The notes beneath the pieces are model-generated. The model was not told the DNA's origin. It did no database searches and was given only the letters and a program-made list of their open reading frames with translations. Both the position numbers and the translations under genes were made by a program. From positions 17,373 through 81,372 of the forward strand of contig WRBA01000012.1 of NCBI GenBank assembly GCA_009779915.1: DNA of 64,000 nt, in the 5' to 3' direction. Shown one piece after another: positions 36,744-46,008 of this stretch (its first letter is position 1; each line of letters opens with the position of its first letter). Origin of the DNA: Defluviitaleaceae bacterium. Lineage in GTDB: Bacteria > Bacillota > Clostridia > Lachnospirales > UBA5962.

Positions 36744-38228
36744 ATGAATTTTGTAAGCACCCGTGATATAAATAAAACCGCAAATTCTGCTGAAGCCATA
36801 GCCTATGGGCTTGCCAATGATGGCGGGCTTTTTGCACCCTTGACATTACCTAATTTTTCATTGGAAGATATAGCTTATCTTAGTCAAAAAAGCTATAGTG
36901 AGCTTGTTGCCTTTGTCGCTGAGCCTTTTTTGCCCGGCTTTATCTATGAAGAGCTTGGGGCATTCACCAACTGTGCTTACAGTAATTTTCCCAGCAATCC
37001 TGCCCCTATTGTAAGCTTAGATGAAAAAACTCATATATTGGAACTATTTCACGGACCTACTTTGGCTTTTAAGGATTTTGCCCTTTCCCTTCTTCCTCAT
37101 TTACTGACCGCCTCTCTTAAGAAATTGAATATATCAAAGACAGCTGTTATTTTAGCGGCAACATCCGGCGATACAGGCTCTGCGGCATTGGAAGGTTTTG
37201 CTAATATCTCCGGTGCTAAAATTTGCGTTTTTTATCCTCAAGGGGGAGTTTCTAATATCCAAAGGCTCCAAATGACCTCAAAAGCTGAAACAAATGTTAA
37301 AGTTATCGGTATAAAAGGTAATTTTGATGACGCACAAAGCGGCGTTAAGAATATCTTTAGCGACTTTGCCGTAGGAGCTAAGTTGGAAGAAGCAGGTTAT
37401 ATACTCTCTTCGGCAAACTCCATAAACTGGGGGCGTATTGTACCGCAGATTGCTTACTATTTCTCCGCTTATACAAACCTCGTAAATACCGGAAAACTGA
37501 CATTTGGCAAGCCAATGAATGTAGTCGTGCCTACAGGCAATTTTGGGAATATATTAGCCGCATATTACGCCAAAAAATGTGGTTTGCCCATACATAAACT
37601 TATTTGTGCATCTAATTCAAACAATGTGCTTACAAATTTCATAAGCACAGGAGTGTATGATAGAAAGCGAACTTTTCTGGCAACTATTTCGCCTTCAATG
37701 GATATATTGATATCCTCAAACCTTGAACGCTTTTTGTTTGAGCTTTATAATCATGATGGAGAGGCTGTTAAAACCTTAATTACAGCCCTTGCAGAGGAAG
37801 GGCGTTATAAAATAACACACGAAGCCCATAAAGTTGTAGAAGAGCTTATTTATGCGGGCTACGCAGATGATAAAGCCACACTGGCTATAATCAAAGAGAC
37901 CTGGCAGAAATATGGATATTTAAGCGATACCCATACGGCAGTGGGTATAAAAGTTTACAGAGAATATATAGAAAAAAATAGCAATGATAAAACGCCAACG
38001 ATTATAGCCGCCACAGCAAGTCCTTTTAAATTTGCCGACAGCACTTTAGAGGCTCTTGGAGTATCCGCCTTGGGAGATGATTTCGAAAAACTTGCAAAGC
38101 TTTCGGAAATAAGCGGCATAGCAATACCAAAGCCTCTTGGGAATTTAATGAATAAAGAAGAATGCCACAAAACCCTATGTAATTTAAATGAAATGAAAAG
38201 CCAGCTCTTTGATTGGCTTAAGCTATAG
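36744..38228 (+). CDS. thrC: Threonine synthase
   Basis: A 494-residue PLP enzyme converting O-phosphohomoserine to threonine. It has the N-terminal Thr_synth_N pattern (AIAYGLANDGGLFAP), the PLP lysine in LAFKDFALSLL, ATSGDTGSAALEG and SANSINWGRIVPQ. Start at 36744 is chosen for GGGAGG just upstream; a longer in-frame extension of 42 codons lacks a ribosome site and has no similarity to the family. The next gene begins 9 bp after the stop and encodes the preceding pathway step, so the two are coupled. Confidence 0.95.
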   Translation: MNFVSTRDINKTANSAEAIAYGLANDGGLFAPLTLPNFSLEDIAYLSQKSYSELVAFVAEPFLPGFIYEELGAFTNCAYSNFPSNPAPIVSLDEKTHILELFHGPTLAFKDFALSLLPHLLTASLKKLNISKTAVILAATSGDTGSAALEGFANISGAKICVFYPQGGVSNIQRLQMTSKAETNVKVIGIKGNFDDAQSGVKNIFSDFAVGAKLEEAGYILSSANSINWGRIVPQIAYYFSAYTNLVNTGKLTFGKPMNVVVPTGNFGNILAAYYAKKCGLPIHKLICASNSNNVLTNFISTGVYDRKRTFLATISPSMDILISSNLERFLFELYNHDGEAVKTLITALAEEGRYKITHEAHKVVEELIYAGYADDKATLAIIKETWQKYGYLSDTHTAVGIKVYREYIEKNSNDKTPTIIAATASPFKFADSTLEALGVSALGDDFEKLAKLSEISGIAIPKPLGNLMNKEECHKTLCNLNEMKSQLFDWLKL

Positions 38229-38237
38229 GAGGTGTGT

Positions 38238-39428
38238 ATGAAATATATAATCATATTGGGAGACGGTATGGCAGACCGTCCTGTTCCTGAGCTTAATAAC
38301 CTCACCCCACTCCAGAAGGCACGAAAGCCTAATATGGATTTTATCGCAAAAAACGGTCACATGGGACTTGTAAGAACAATCCCAAAAGGTATGCCGCCAG
38401 GCAGTGATACGGCAAATCTTTCTGTCCTTGGAATAGATCCTGTAATTTATCACACCGGACGCTCATCTTTAGAAGCTGTAAGTATAGGTATAAATCTGAA
38501 TAAGAACGATTTGGCTTATCGCTGCAATTTAGTGACTATAAATTGCGAAGGCGATATTATGTCCGACCATTCGGCAGGGGAAATTTCTACCGACGAAGCA
38601 AAAATTCTCATTGAAGACTTAGCAAAGGCATTAGATATTGAGCTTCATGTTGGTACAAGTTATCGTCACTGTCTTGTAATACGTGACGGTACTCCCGGCT
38701 CTGTTACCATACCCCCTCATGATTTTACCGGTCAAAAGTTTAAAAATCGCTTTCCACAAGGAGAAAACAGTGAGCTTTTCAGTTCCTTAATAAAAAAATC
38801 TTGGAAAATTTTGGAAAATCACCCTGTAAACCTTGAGCGTATCCGCCAAGGCAAAAATCCGGCTAACTCTATTTGGCTTTGGGGTGAAGGCAAGGCTCCG
38901 GCATTACCCTCGTTTTATGATAAATACGCTCTGACCGGTGCGGTTATATCGGCGGTTGATTTAATTAAGGGTATAGGCATATCCATCGGCTTTGAAAGCA
39001 TAAATGTCCGCGGCGCCACGGGAACCCTCCACACTAACTACGCCGGCAAAGCCGCTGCAGCTTTGGATGCCCTTAAAGCCAAAGATTTTGTATATCTTCA
39101 CATTGAAGCACCTGATGAATGCAGCCACCGCGGCAAAATTTATGATAAAGTACTTGCAATTGAATATATAGATGAAAAAATTATAGCTCCTGTTATAGAG
39201 GAGTTAAATAAGCGCGGTGATGATTACAGCATACTTGTTATGCCGGACCACCCTACCCCCCTTGATATTATGACGCATACCGATGACCCTGTCCCTTTTG
39301 CTTATTACCGTAAAAATGCGCCGGCAAACAATAATCCTTCAATCACAGGGTTTGATGAAATTAATGCCGCAAAAACAGGTGTTTATATCGAAAAAGGGCA
39401 TATATTAATGGATGAGTTTATAGTATAG
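38238..39428 (+). CDS. ApgM-type phosphoglycerate mutase homologue, proposed homoserine kinase
   Basis: A 396-residue alkaline-phosphatase-superfamily protein related to cofactor-independent phosphoglycerate mutase ApgM. Metal ligands and the nucleophile are present: ILGDGMADRP, GSDTANLSVLGID (Ser/Thr nucleophile region), APDECSHRG and VMPDHPTP. The branch encoded next to thrC is annotated as a proposed homoserine kinase (TIGR02535), replacing the GHMP-type ThrB. The neighbourhood here, 9 bp downstream of thrC, supports that reading over a glycolytic role. Start at 38238 follows AGGAGG by five bases. Confidence 0.8.
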   Translation: MKYIIILGDGMADRPVPELNNLTPLQKARKPNMDFIAKNGHMGLVRTIPKGMPPGSDTANLSVLGIDPVIYHTGRSSLEAVSIGINLNKNDLAYRCNLVTINCEGDIMSDHSAGEISTDEAKILIEDLAKALDIELHVGTSYRHCLVIRDGTPGSVTIPPHDFTGQKFKNRFPQGENSELFSSLIKKSWKILENHPVNLERIRQGKNPANSIWLWGEGKAPALPSFYDKYALTGAVISAVDLIKGIGISIGFESINVRGATGTLHTNYAGKAAAALDALKAKDFVYLHIEAPDECSHRGKIYDKVLAIEYIDEKIIAPVIEELNKRGDDYSILVMPDHPTPLDIMTHTDDPVPFAYYRKNAPANNNPSITGFDEINAAKTGVYIEKGHILMDEFIV

Positions 39429-39549
39429 TAAAATGCCATTTATAAGCTCAAAACAACTAGCGTGAATAAGTATTTACTACTACGCCACAATAAAGTAAAC
39501 TAATACAAGAAATGAAGGAATATAAATTTAAATATTATCGAGGTGTAAT

Positions 39550-40389
39550 ATGATTAATTTTCTAAAAAGGCTTTTATGGATTACTTTTGCTATTTTTCTT
39601 ATAGCTGTAGGGGTAAATATGCTTTTAGGGCCCCATGAGATTGCGGCAGGTGGTATTACAGGTCTTGCCATAATCTTGGAGGCTATGTTTGGTTTTGAGC
39701 GTTCTGTGGTTGTTATGATATTTAACGCAGGGATACTTGTGGTTACGTTTATCTTTTTAGGGAAAGAAATTTTCCTAAATACCGTAATTGGCGCATCTAT
39801 GCTGCCTTTTGTTATGGGAATAGTGCCAAGAATGACTCTGGTGCAGGATACTATGCTTGCTATGGTAGTTGGCAGTGTTGTATTTGGTGTAGCTGTCCAT
39901 GTTTTGTACTCAAATAAGGCATCCAGCGGTGGTACCGCTATTCCGCCATTGATATTTAAAAAATATTTCAACTTAAACACAGCTGTAGGTCTATTTATAA
40001 CCGATGGTATCGTTGTTATTTTGTGTTTGTGGGTATTTAGCGTGGATAGTTTCTTCTATGCGGTATTTTCAATTTTCATTACCTCCGCTACTATGACCTA
40101 CCTTGAGAGCGGTCTTAACAAAAAGAAAATGGTGTATATAATAAGCGAGATGCATAATGAAATATCCCAAGAGATTATGCATAATGTAGGGCGGGGTGTT
40201 ACTATTATACCTGCTAAGGGTGCTTATAAACAAAATGAAATGCAAATGCTGATGGTAACCTGTCATATGAGAGATTATCGCCAATTAGTTGCCGTAGTTG
40301 ATAAATATGATAAAGAGGCGTTTATGATTACCGATACAGTTGCTGACGTACACGGAAGAGGCTTTACTTACGAATCGGGGAGTGTATAG
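39550..40389 (+). CDS. YitT family membrane protein (DUF161/DUF2179)
   Basis: A 279-residue protein with five to six membrane segments (family start AVGVNMLLGPHEIAAGGITG, SSGGTAIPPLIFKKY) followed by a cytoplasmic DUF2179 domain (~residues 215-279: GVTIIPAKGAYKQNEMQML and AFMITDTVADVHGRGF). Function of the family is unknown. GAGGTG precedes the ATG. Confidence 0.9.
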   Translation: MINFLKRLLWITFAIFLIAVGVNMLLGPHEIAAGGITGLAIILEAMFGFERSVVVMIFNAGILVVTFIFLGKEIFLNTVIGASMLPFVMGIVPRMTLVQDTMLAMVVGSVVFGVAVHVLYSNKASSGGTAIPPLIFKKYFNLNTAVGLFITDGIVVILCLWVFSVDSFFYAVFSIFITSATMTYLESGLNKKKMVYIISEMHNEISQEIMHNVGRGVTIIPAKGAYKQNEMQMLMVTCHMRDYRQLVAVVDKYDKEAFMITDTVADVHGRGFTYESGSV

Positions 40390-40408
40390 CTTATAAAAGG
40401 AGAGGTGT

Positions 40409-42163
40409 ATGGCTGTTGTAGGTATTGATTTAGGTACAACTAATAGTTTAGTTGCTGTATACAAAGATGGCGAAAGTATATTGATACCAAATAAGCATGG
40501 GGATATATTTACCCCCTCTGCAGTTGGTGTGGATAAGGATGGAAATATTGTGGTTGGTAAAATGGCAAAAGATATGCTGATTACTAGCCCGGATTCGGCG
40601 GCATCTTTATTTAAACGGAATATGGGTACGAAAAAAGCGGTTAAGTTAGGCAAGAAGAGTTTTTTGCCTGAGGAGTTATCGTCTTTTGTAATACGCAAGC
40701 TGATTGAGGATGCACAAGATTTTTTGGGAGAGACCGTGACTGAAGCCATTATAAGCGTACCGGCTTATTTTGATGCTAAAAAGCGCGCTGCCACAAAACT
40801 TGCCGGACAGCTGGCGGGAATAAAAGTGGAGAGGCTGACTAACGAGCCTTCAGCCGCGGCACTTGCCTGCCGCGACAAAGATGAAGAAACTTTTATCGTA
40901 TTTGACTTTGGCGGCGGTACTTTAGATGTATCTGTGGTGGAAGCCTTTGACAATGTTATAAGTATTTGCGCTATTTCAGGAAATAATTATTTAGGCGGCT
41001 CCGACTTTGACCGTGCCATAGTGCAAGAAATATGCAAAGAAAAGAAAATAGATATAGAAAAACTGTCGCTGCAAGATATGCAAGTTCTACTTAGCATAGC
41101 CGAAAAAGCCAAAATAGAGCTGACAAAAGAGTCACAGGTACCTATACAAGCCAATATAGGGGCTAAAAAAATTGAGTATTTGCTTACCAACGAAAAACTG
41201 TATGAAATATCTGACTCTATTTTTTCAAAAATTAAAAAACCGATACAATCAGTTATTAATGACAGTAAACTTGGCTTTAAAGATATAGATCGATGTATTT
41301 TAGTAGGCGGCTCCTGTCATATGCCTGTTGTAGTGGAGTATTTGGAGAATTTGCTGCGTGTCCCTGTTGTAATAAGTGAAAATCCGGAGGAAATTGTAGC
41401 AAAGGGACTTGGCGTATACGTAGGCATAAAAGAGCGGAACGATACTGTACGGGACGTTGTATTAGCCGATATTTGCCCATTTTCTTTAAATGCTAATGTA
41501 CATAATGAAAACAACCCTAATAAAGAGCTATCCCATACCTTGATACCTCGCAATTCCACTTTGCCTATAAGCCGGACAGACAGGCTGTATACACTTCATT
41601 TAGGGCAGCGTAGTATGCGGATAAATGTAAACCAAGGGGAAGAAATTTATGCAGATGACAATCTTTTTTTAGGGCGGCTGGATATTAAAATACCCCTTAA
41701 TATGAAAGAGCATGAAAGCTGTGAAATTACTTATTATTATGATATAAACGCTATATTAATTGTCCATGTTAAGGTTATCTCTTCGAAAGAGGAGTATAAG
41801 CTTGTGTTGACGGGAGATGGGCTTCAGCTATCAGATAAGGAAGTTGAAAAATATATTACAAAGATTAAAAGTATGAAGCTTTCCCACGAGGAGCAGGCTG
41901 ATAGATTATTAGAGCAGGCAAAAGCCCTATATGTACAGTGCCGCGATGATACAAAGGAATATATTAAGCAGCTTATAGCCGCATTGGAGCGAAATACCAT
42001 CGGCAGTATAAGAGTCCGTAAGGAAAGTTTGACTCTGATAAAATCAAGCCTTGATGAGTTTGAAAAACATATTAACCGAAGTGATATATTTAACCGTATG
42101 CCAAGTACAAGTAATTTGATTGACCTAACAAAGTATCTAAACGAACAACCGCCGGAAGAGTGA
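40409..42163 (+). CDS. Hsp70-family protein, HscC-like
   Basis: A 584-residue DnaK relative. The ATPase domain is complete: GIDLGTTNSLVAV, PAYFDAKKRAATK, DFGGGTLDVSVVE, LGGSDFDRA, and VGGSCHMPVV (usually GGSSRIPxV). The substrate domain is shorter than in DnaK and the C-terminal EEVD is absent. This matches the HscC class of specialised Hsp70 proteins. No DnaJ or GrpE partner is nearby. It starts 19 bp after the YitT gene behind AAAGGAGAGG. Confidence 0.85.
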   Translation: MAVVGIDLGTTNSLVAVYKDGESILIPNKHGDIFTPSAVGVDKDGNIVVGKMAKDMLITSPDSAASLFKRNMGTKKAVKLGKKSFLPEELSSFVIRKLIEDAQDFLGETVTEAIISVPAYFDAKKRAATKLAGQLAGIKVERLTNEPSAAALACRDKDEETFIVFDFGGGTLDVSVVEAFDNVISICAISGNNYLGGSDFDRAIVQEICKEKKIDIEKLSLQDMQVLLSIAEKAKIELTKESQVPIQANIGAKKIEYLLTNEKLYEISDSIFSKIKKPIQSVINDSKLGFKDIDRCILVGGSCHMPVVVEYLENLLRVPVVISENPEEIVAKGLGVYVGIKERNDTVRDVVLADICPFSLNANVHNENNPNKELSHTLIPRNSTLPISRTDRLYTLHLGQRSMRINVNQGEEIYADDNLFLGRLDIKIPLNMKEHESCEITYYYDINAILIVHVKVISSKEEYKLVLTGDGLQLSDKEVEKYITKIKSMKLSHEEQADRLLEQAKALYVQCRDDTKEYIKQLIAALERNTIGSIRVRKESLTLIKSSLDEFEKHINRSDIFNRMPSTSNLIDLTKYLNEQPPEE

Positions 42164-42233
42164 TAAGCAATAAGATAAAATCGACTAATTTTTTACTGTA
42201 TATGAGCTTAGGCTTTTAGCAGATAATAGTTTT

Positions 42234-42629
42234 ATGATAATACGATTTATATTATACGGAAACCTTGGGTGCCTGATGGAGGTTTTTTGGACAGGTCTGT
42301 GCTCACTCGTTAATAAAGATTATAAACTTAGAGCCAATACCTCTATTTGGATGTTTTTTATTTATGGAATGGTGGTATTTTTGGAGCCTGTGTATCTTTT
42401 GATACAGCATTATCCTATAGTGTTTAGAGGAGCAGTATATACCCTATGCATATTTATAGGAGAATATATAACAGGAGGGTTTTTGAAGCGTGCTGATTTA
42501 TGCCCTTGGGATTATACAAACTGCCGCTACAGTGTACATGGGGTAATAAGACTGGATTATGCCCCTGTGTGGTTTGCGGCAGGGCTTATATTTGAATGGG
42601 TGTTTGTTTATATGGGAGTAAGTCATTAA
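42234..42629 (+). CDS. Putative ABC-transporter type IV (CmpB-like) membrane protein
   Basis: A 131-residue protein with four membrane segments. Family marks: GNLGCLMEVFWTG, SIWMFFIYG, FIGEYITGGFLK and WDYTNCRYSVHGVIRLDYAP, all typical of the PF06541 family. Function poorly known. No good ribosome site is visible at the ATG. Confidence 0.75.
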   Translation: MIIRFILYGNLGCLMEVFWTGLCSLVNKDYKLRANTSIWMFFIYGMVVFLEPVYLLIQHYPIVFRGAVYTLCIFIGEYITGGFLKRADLCPWDYTNCRYSVHGVIRLDYAPVWFAAGLIFEWVFVYMGVSH

Positions 42630-42660
42630 AAGCCTTAGTACATAGCACTAAGGCTTTTAA
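42626..42660 (+). terminator. Terminator after the CmpB-like gene
   Basis: A 14-bp stem (TTAAAAGCCTTAGT at 42626-42639, mate at 42647-42660) with a 7-nt loop, overlapping the stop codon region. Ends in TTTT. Confidence 0.85.
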
Positions 42661-42752
42661 TGAGGCTCCTGTATGAATGAATCGCTTGCAAGCAAAGCTT
42701 GCGGATTTTAGGTCTGCGACGCTTAAAAGATGCTTGCCGCAGGAAATAAAAA

Positions 42753-42779
42753 AAGGATTGGCTAAGGCAATCCTTTTAA
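42753..42779. terminator. Terminator downstream of the flagellin unit
   Basis: AAAAGGATTG paired with CAATCCTTTT around a 7-nt loop. On the minus strand it is followed by TTTTTTT, so it should end the flagellin transcript. Confidence 0.85.
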
Positions 42780-43039
42780 AATATCATATTAAGATTAATC
42801 TGAATCAAAGGTTTTTTCTTGTAATTTGTGTAAAAATGATATTGACTTAATAGCCTGCCAATTTTATAGGGCTTATCTATGTAATGATTGGAAATGTTCA
42901 CAGTAATTGCACTCTCAAAGGGGTGGGAGTAAATAGCCCCATAAGGAGATTCATACCTACCGGAATTTTTTGTTAAAAAACTTCTGCTATACTCAAGTTT
43001 GTAAGGGGTACAACCCCTAAGCTTAATAGCCCCAACCAT
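42776..43039 (-). CDS. Uncertain 87-residue reading frame after flagellin
   Basis: Open frame starting 2 bp beyond the flagellin stop and ending exactly at the transcript terminator. The translation is rich in Tyr, Lys, Asn and Ile (NHYIDKPYKIGRLLSQYHF) and matches no family I know. There is no ribosome site before the ATG. It may be a real small gene expressed by coupling, or only the flagellin 3' UTR. Confidence 0.3.
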   Translation of the reverse strand: MVGAIKLRGCTPYKLEYSRSFLTKNSGRYESPYGAIYSHPFESAITVNISNHYIDKPYKIGRLLSQYHFYTNYKKKPLIQINLNMIF

Positions 43040-43041
43040 AA

Positions 43042-43836
43042 TTACAATAGAAGATTAACTAAATTGCCTTGTCTAGCCATATGACTTCTTGCGGAAAAGA
43101 TTCTATACTGTTCTAATACCCTGTTGATATTGAAATTAATAGATTCTCTTGCCATATCGGCATCGGCTATTCTACTATTTGCGGCAGATAAGTTCTCGGA
43201 AGTTATTTGAGTGGTGTTAATAGTATAATCCAGCCTGTTTGTAGAGGCACCAACTATAGAGCGTGCCTCATTTACCTGACTTATGGCATTGTCAAGGATA
43301 CTTAAGTCAAAATTACCTGTTAAATTAAAGCCGGCTACACCAAGAGAAGCCGTGGAAAAACTGGATATTGAAACACTCATACCACCACCGTCCGCATAAG
43401 ATGCTGTATGCAGATCTTGTGCGGTTCCATCCAAAAGGTTACGGTTGTTAAATTGAGCGGATGAAGCAGTCCTGTCAATTTGACTTAGAAGCTGGTCAAC
43501 TTCATTTTGTAAAACAGCACGATCTTGCTGTGTAAAAATTCCATTCCCGGCTTGCACACTAAGTTCCCTAATTCTAACAAGGCTGTCAGAAACAGTATCC
43601 ATGCCACCTTCAGCGGTTCTTAATAGGTTTTGCATATCTCTGGAATTGTCAGTACCTTGATTAAGCCCTCTTATAATCGCCTGAAGCCCTTCCGATATAG
43701 CAAGCCCAGCCGCATCATCAGCAGCAGAGTTAATACGCCTGCCTGATGCTAAACGTTCAGCAGGACGGTTGTTTTGGGTGTTATTAGCCGGAAACATATT
43801 AGGCGTCCTATTAACAGAATTAATAGCCATACTCAT
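43042..43836 (-). CDS. hag: Short divergent flagellin
   Basis: A 264-residue flagellin. The D1 region is classical: RLASGRRINSAADDAAGLAI, RIRELSVQAGNG and QLLSQIDRTASSAQFNNRNL. The D2/D3 part is nearly absent. The ends are unusual: the N-terminus reads MAINSVNRTPNMFPANNTQN instead of the M-x-I-N-x-N-x-x-x-L-N helix, and the C-terminus ends RSHMARQGNLVNLLL rather than the Q-A-N-x-x-P-x-x-V-L-x-L-L pattern. These ends form the D0 core of the filament, so it may be a minor or modified subunit. AAGGAGG precedes the ATG. It lies about 8 kb from fliD and has its own promoter. Confidence 0.85.
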   Translation of the reverse strand: MSMAINSVNRTPNMFPANNTQNNRPAERLASGRRINSAADDAAGLAISEGLQAIIRGLNQGTDNSRDMQNLLRTAEGGMDTVSDSLVRIRELSVQAGNGIFTQQDRAVLQNEVDQLLSQIDRTASSAQFNNRNLLDGTAQDLHTASYADGGGMSVSISSFSTASLGVAGFNLTGNFDLSILDNAISQVNEARSIVGASTNRLDYTINTTQITSENLSAANSRIADADMARESINFNINRVLEQYRIFSARSHMARQGNLVNLLL

Positions 43837-43887
43837 AATAACGCCTCCTTAAATATTTATTTTAAATTTATAAATTACTCCACTTAT

Positions 43888-43916
43888 AGCATACTACATT
43901 TTCTAAAAAATGGCAA
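43888..43916 (-). promoter_or_regulatory. Flagellin promoter (sigma-A-like)
   Basis: On the minus strand TTGCCA (43916-43911), 17-bp spacer, TATGCT (43893-43888), 52 bp before the start codon. No convincing GCCGATAT box is seen, unlike fliD. Confidence 0.5.
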
Positions 43917-43970
43917 ATATTTTTATCTTCTTTTAGCAAAAAGAAACAAGATTGTAAGAAAAATTTTGAA

Positions 43971-43999
43971 TTACAATTTTTATGAAATAATGCTATACT
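43971..43999 (+). promoter_or_regulatory. murI promoter with extended -10
   Basis: TTACAA, 17-bp spacer, TATACT preceded by TG (TGCTATACT). It lies 41 bp before the murI ATG and is divergent from the flagellin promoter about 55 bp away. Confidence 0.7.
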
Positions 44000-44039
44000 G
44001 TATTCATATTAATTTTAATTTAAAATAGGGAGGTAATTT

Positions 44040-44837
44040 ATGGATAACAGACCTATTGGAGTATTCGACTCCGGTGTTGGCGGGCTTACAGTGGCAAAGG
44101 AGATTTTTGCACAGCTTCCAAATGAGGAGATAACCTATTTCGGTGATACATTTCGTGCCCCTTACGGCTCCAGAGATCTTAGCGAAATTACAGTTTTTAC
44201 TATGCAGATATGCGAATTTTTGGAAAGCCAAAATGTCAAAGCCCTTGTTATTGCCTGTAACTCCATTGTTGCGGCAAGCTATGATGAAATTGTTAAAAAT
44301 TTCAAAATGCCAGTTATTGGAGTAATCGAGCCTGCATGTCAGGAAGCGGCAAAATACTCAAAATCCGCCGTTGGGCTTATGGCAACTGCCGCTACAGTTA
44401 ATTCGGGAGCCTATGAGCGTTTGTTTGAAAAAGTAGGGGGCAAGCAAGCTTTTCATTCTATCCCTTGTCCAAGTTTAGTGCCTATTATTGAAGATGGAAA
44501 AATGGGTAGTGAGGAGGCTCTTAATGAGGTTCGCAAATATGCTAATGAGCTTCTTACTCATAATATCGATACATTGATATTGGGATGTACCCATTACCCT
44601 TTCCTCCGCCCTGAGGTGGAGACTGTTACTGAAGGCAAAGTATATATTATTGACCCTGCACAAGGGACAACCCGCACTCTGGCACAGACTTTGGCAATGC
44701 TTAATATGGAGCGCAAAGAAACCTCCCCGCCGGAGCATAAATTTTTCATAAGCGGTGATAGAACTAAGTTTGATTTTGTTTACAAAACCTTGTTTTCAAC
44801 TACGCCGGATATTATGATTCACAAATTAGGCGAGTAG
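44040..44837 (+). CDS. murI: Glutamate racemase
   Basis: A 265-residue cofactor-independent racemase making D-glutamate for peptidoglycan. Motifs: GVFDSGVGGLTVAKE at the N-terminus, first catalytic cysteine in VIACNSIVAAS (usually ACNT), second in LGCTHYPFL. Both cysteines and the substrate-binding residues are kept. GGGAGG precedes the ATG. It is monocistronic, with its own promoter. Confidence 0.95.
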   Translation: MDNRPIGVFDSGVGGLTVAKEIFAQLPNEEITYFGDTFRAPYGSRDLSEITVFTMQICEFLESQNVKALVIACNSIVAASYDEIVKNFKMPVIGVIEPACQEAAKYSKSAVGLMATAATVNSGAYERLFEKVGGKQAFHSIPCPSLVPIIEDGKMGSEEALNEVRKYANELLTHNIDTLILGCTHYPFLRPEVETVTEGKVYIIDPAQGTTRTLAQTLAMLNMERKETSPPEHKFFISGDRTKFDFVYKTLFSTTPDIMIHKLGE

Positions 44838-45063
44838 TGGAACAGAGCAAATACATGAAAAAATAATTGCTAAGATTTGTAATTTGCATCGCAGATTTTA
44901 ATCGATTTGACGAAAGTTCACTTCCGGCAAATCGCAAAAGTTCCTCGCCGGAATCCTGATTTCGGCAAAGGGCAAACTTTTCATACGTTTGCCCTAAGTA
45001 GTGAAATTGGGATGTATTGAATAGTGAAATAATGGAATAATAAGCTTATATTACCATATTAAG
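44838..45063. other. Structured intergenic region after murI
   Basis: 226 bp without a gene. Contains a perfect 9-bp hairpin AGGGCAAAC/GTTTGCCCT (44969-44995) and a looser one built on TTCCGGC/GCCGGAA (about 44922-44952). It may be a decayed folded repeat of the same general type as the one at 53799. Confidence 0.45.
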
Positions 45064-45075
45064 GTGGGATTAAGC

Positions 45076-45930
45076 TTGGGGTTTTTTGAAGGATGGTACT
45101 TTAAACACCAAAAAAATGAAAACACTTTGGCTCTGATACCCGGGCTTTGTGATGACGGGGCATTTATACAAGTTGTTACACAGGACAAAGCTTATAACGC
45201 ACTTTTTACTAAAGCGCAGTATAGGCGGCTTTCTCCTGTTATAATAGGGGATAATAAATTTGGTCTTGATGGAGTTTCTATAAATATTAAGACTCCTGAC
45301 TTCAGGCTTTCAGGCAAAATCAGGTATAGATACGCCAATATCACCCCTCTTAAATATCATATTATGGGGCCTTTTAATCTGCTGCCTATGCCCTGCAAGC
45401 ATGATGTCCTTAGTATGAGCCACGATTTATATGGCGCCTTCAACCTTAATGGGGAAACCATTGATTTTACAGGAGGAAAAGGGTTTATTGAAGGAGACTC
45501 AGGCAAATCTTTTCCTGAGAAGTATACATGGGTTCAAAGCAGCGATTTTCCGGGCTATGTTGATAGAGATATTAGCATAATGGCTGCGGCTGCAAAAATC
45601 CCTTTTATGGGCGGGAGCTTTTGGGGAACTATTTGTGTTATACAAATTGATGGTATACCTTATAGACTTGCTACCTATTTAGGCGCGAAAATTATAAACC
45701 GTACTAAAAAAATCCTTGAAATTAAACAATGGGACAGTCGTTTGACTATAGAAATAAACTCAAAGGGCAAAGCTCATGCATTACCAGCCCCTCAAAACGG
45801 TGTAATGAGCCGTAAAATTTATGAAACGCCGTCATGTATGGCGTGGTTTAAATTTGAGCATAAGGGGAAGCTTTTAATAGATGCCCCAAGCCCTTATGCA
45901 AGCTATGAATATATAGAGGAGGAGAAATAA
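45076..45930 (+). CDS. Tocopherol-cyclase-like protein
   Basis: About 284 residues of the tocopherol cyclase-like family (PF14249): GFFEGWYFKHQ at the start, FTGGKGFIEGDSGKSFPEKY in the middle and WGTICVIQIDGIPYRLATY later. Plant members close the chromanol ring of vitamin E; bacterial members in Firmicutes have no known substrate. Start taken as TTG at 45076, eight bases after AAGGTGG; a GTG at 45064 inside that site has no ribosome signal of its own. Confidence 0.8.
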   Translation: MGFFEGWYFKHQKNENTLALIPGLCDDGAFIQVVTQDKAYNALFTKAQYRRLSPVIIGDNKFGLDGVSINIKTPDFRLSGKIRYRYANITPLKYHIMGPFNLLPMPCKHDVLSMSHDLYGAFNLNGETIDFTGGKGFIEGDSGKSFPEKYTWVQSSDFPGYVDRDISIMAAAAKIPFMGGSFWGTICVIQIDGIPYRLATYLGAKIINRTKKILEIKQWDSRLTIEINSKGKAHALPAPQNGVMSRKIYETPSCMAWFKFEHKGKLLIDAPSPYASYEYIEEEK

Positions 45931-45960
45931 CAATCTAGCCATAAAGCTATAAAAGCTATA

Positions 45961-45998
45961 AAAAGGGGTTGACGTAAAAAACGTCAACCCCTTCTTTT
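45961..45998. terminator. Bidirectional terminator
   Basis: A perfect 13-bp stem AAGGGGTTGACGT (45963-45975) with its mate (45981-45993), A-rich before and CTTTT after, between convergent genes. Confidence 0.9.
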
Positions 45999-46008
45999 AG
46001 TTTATAGA

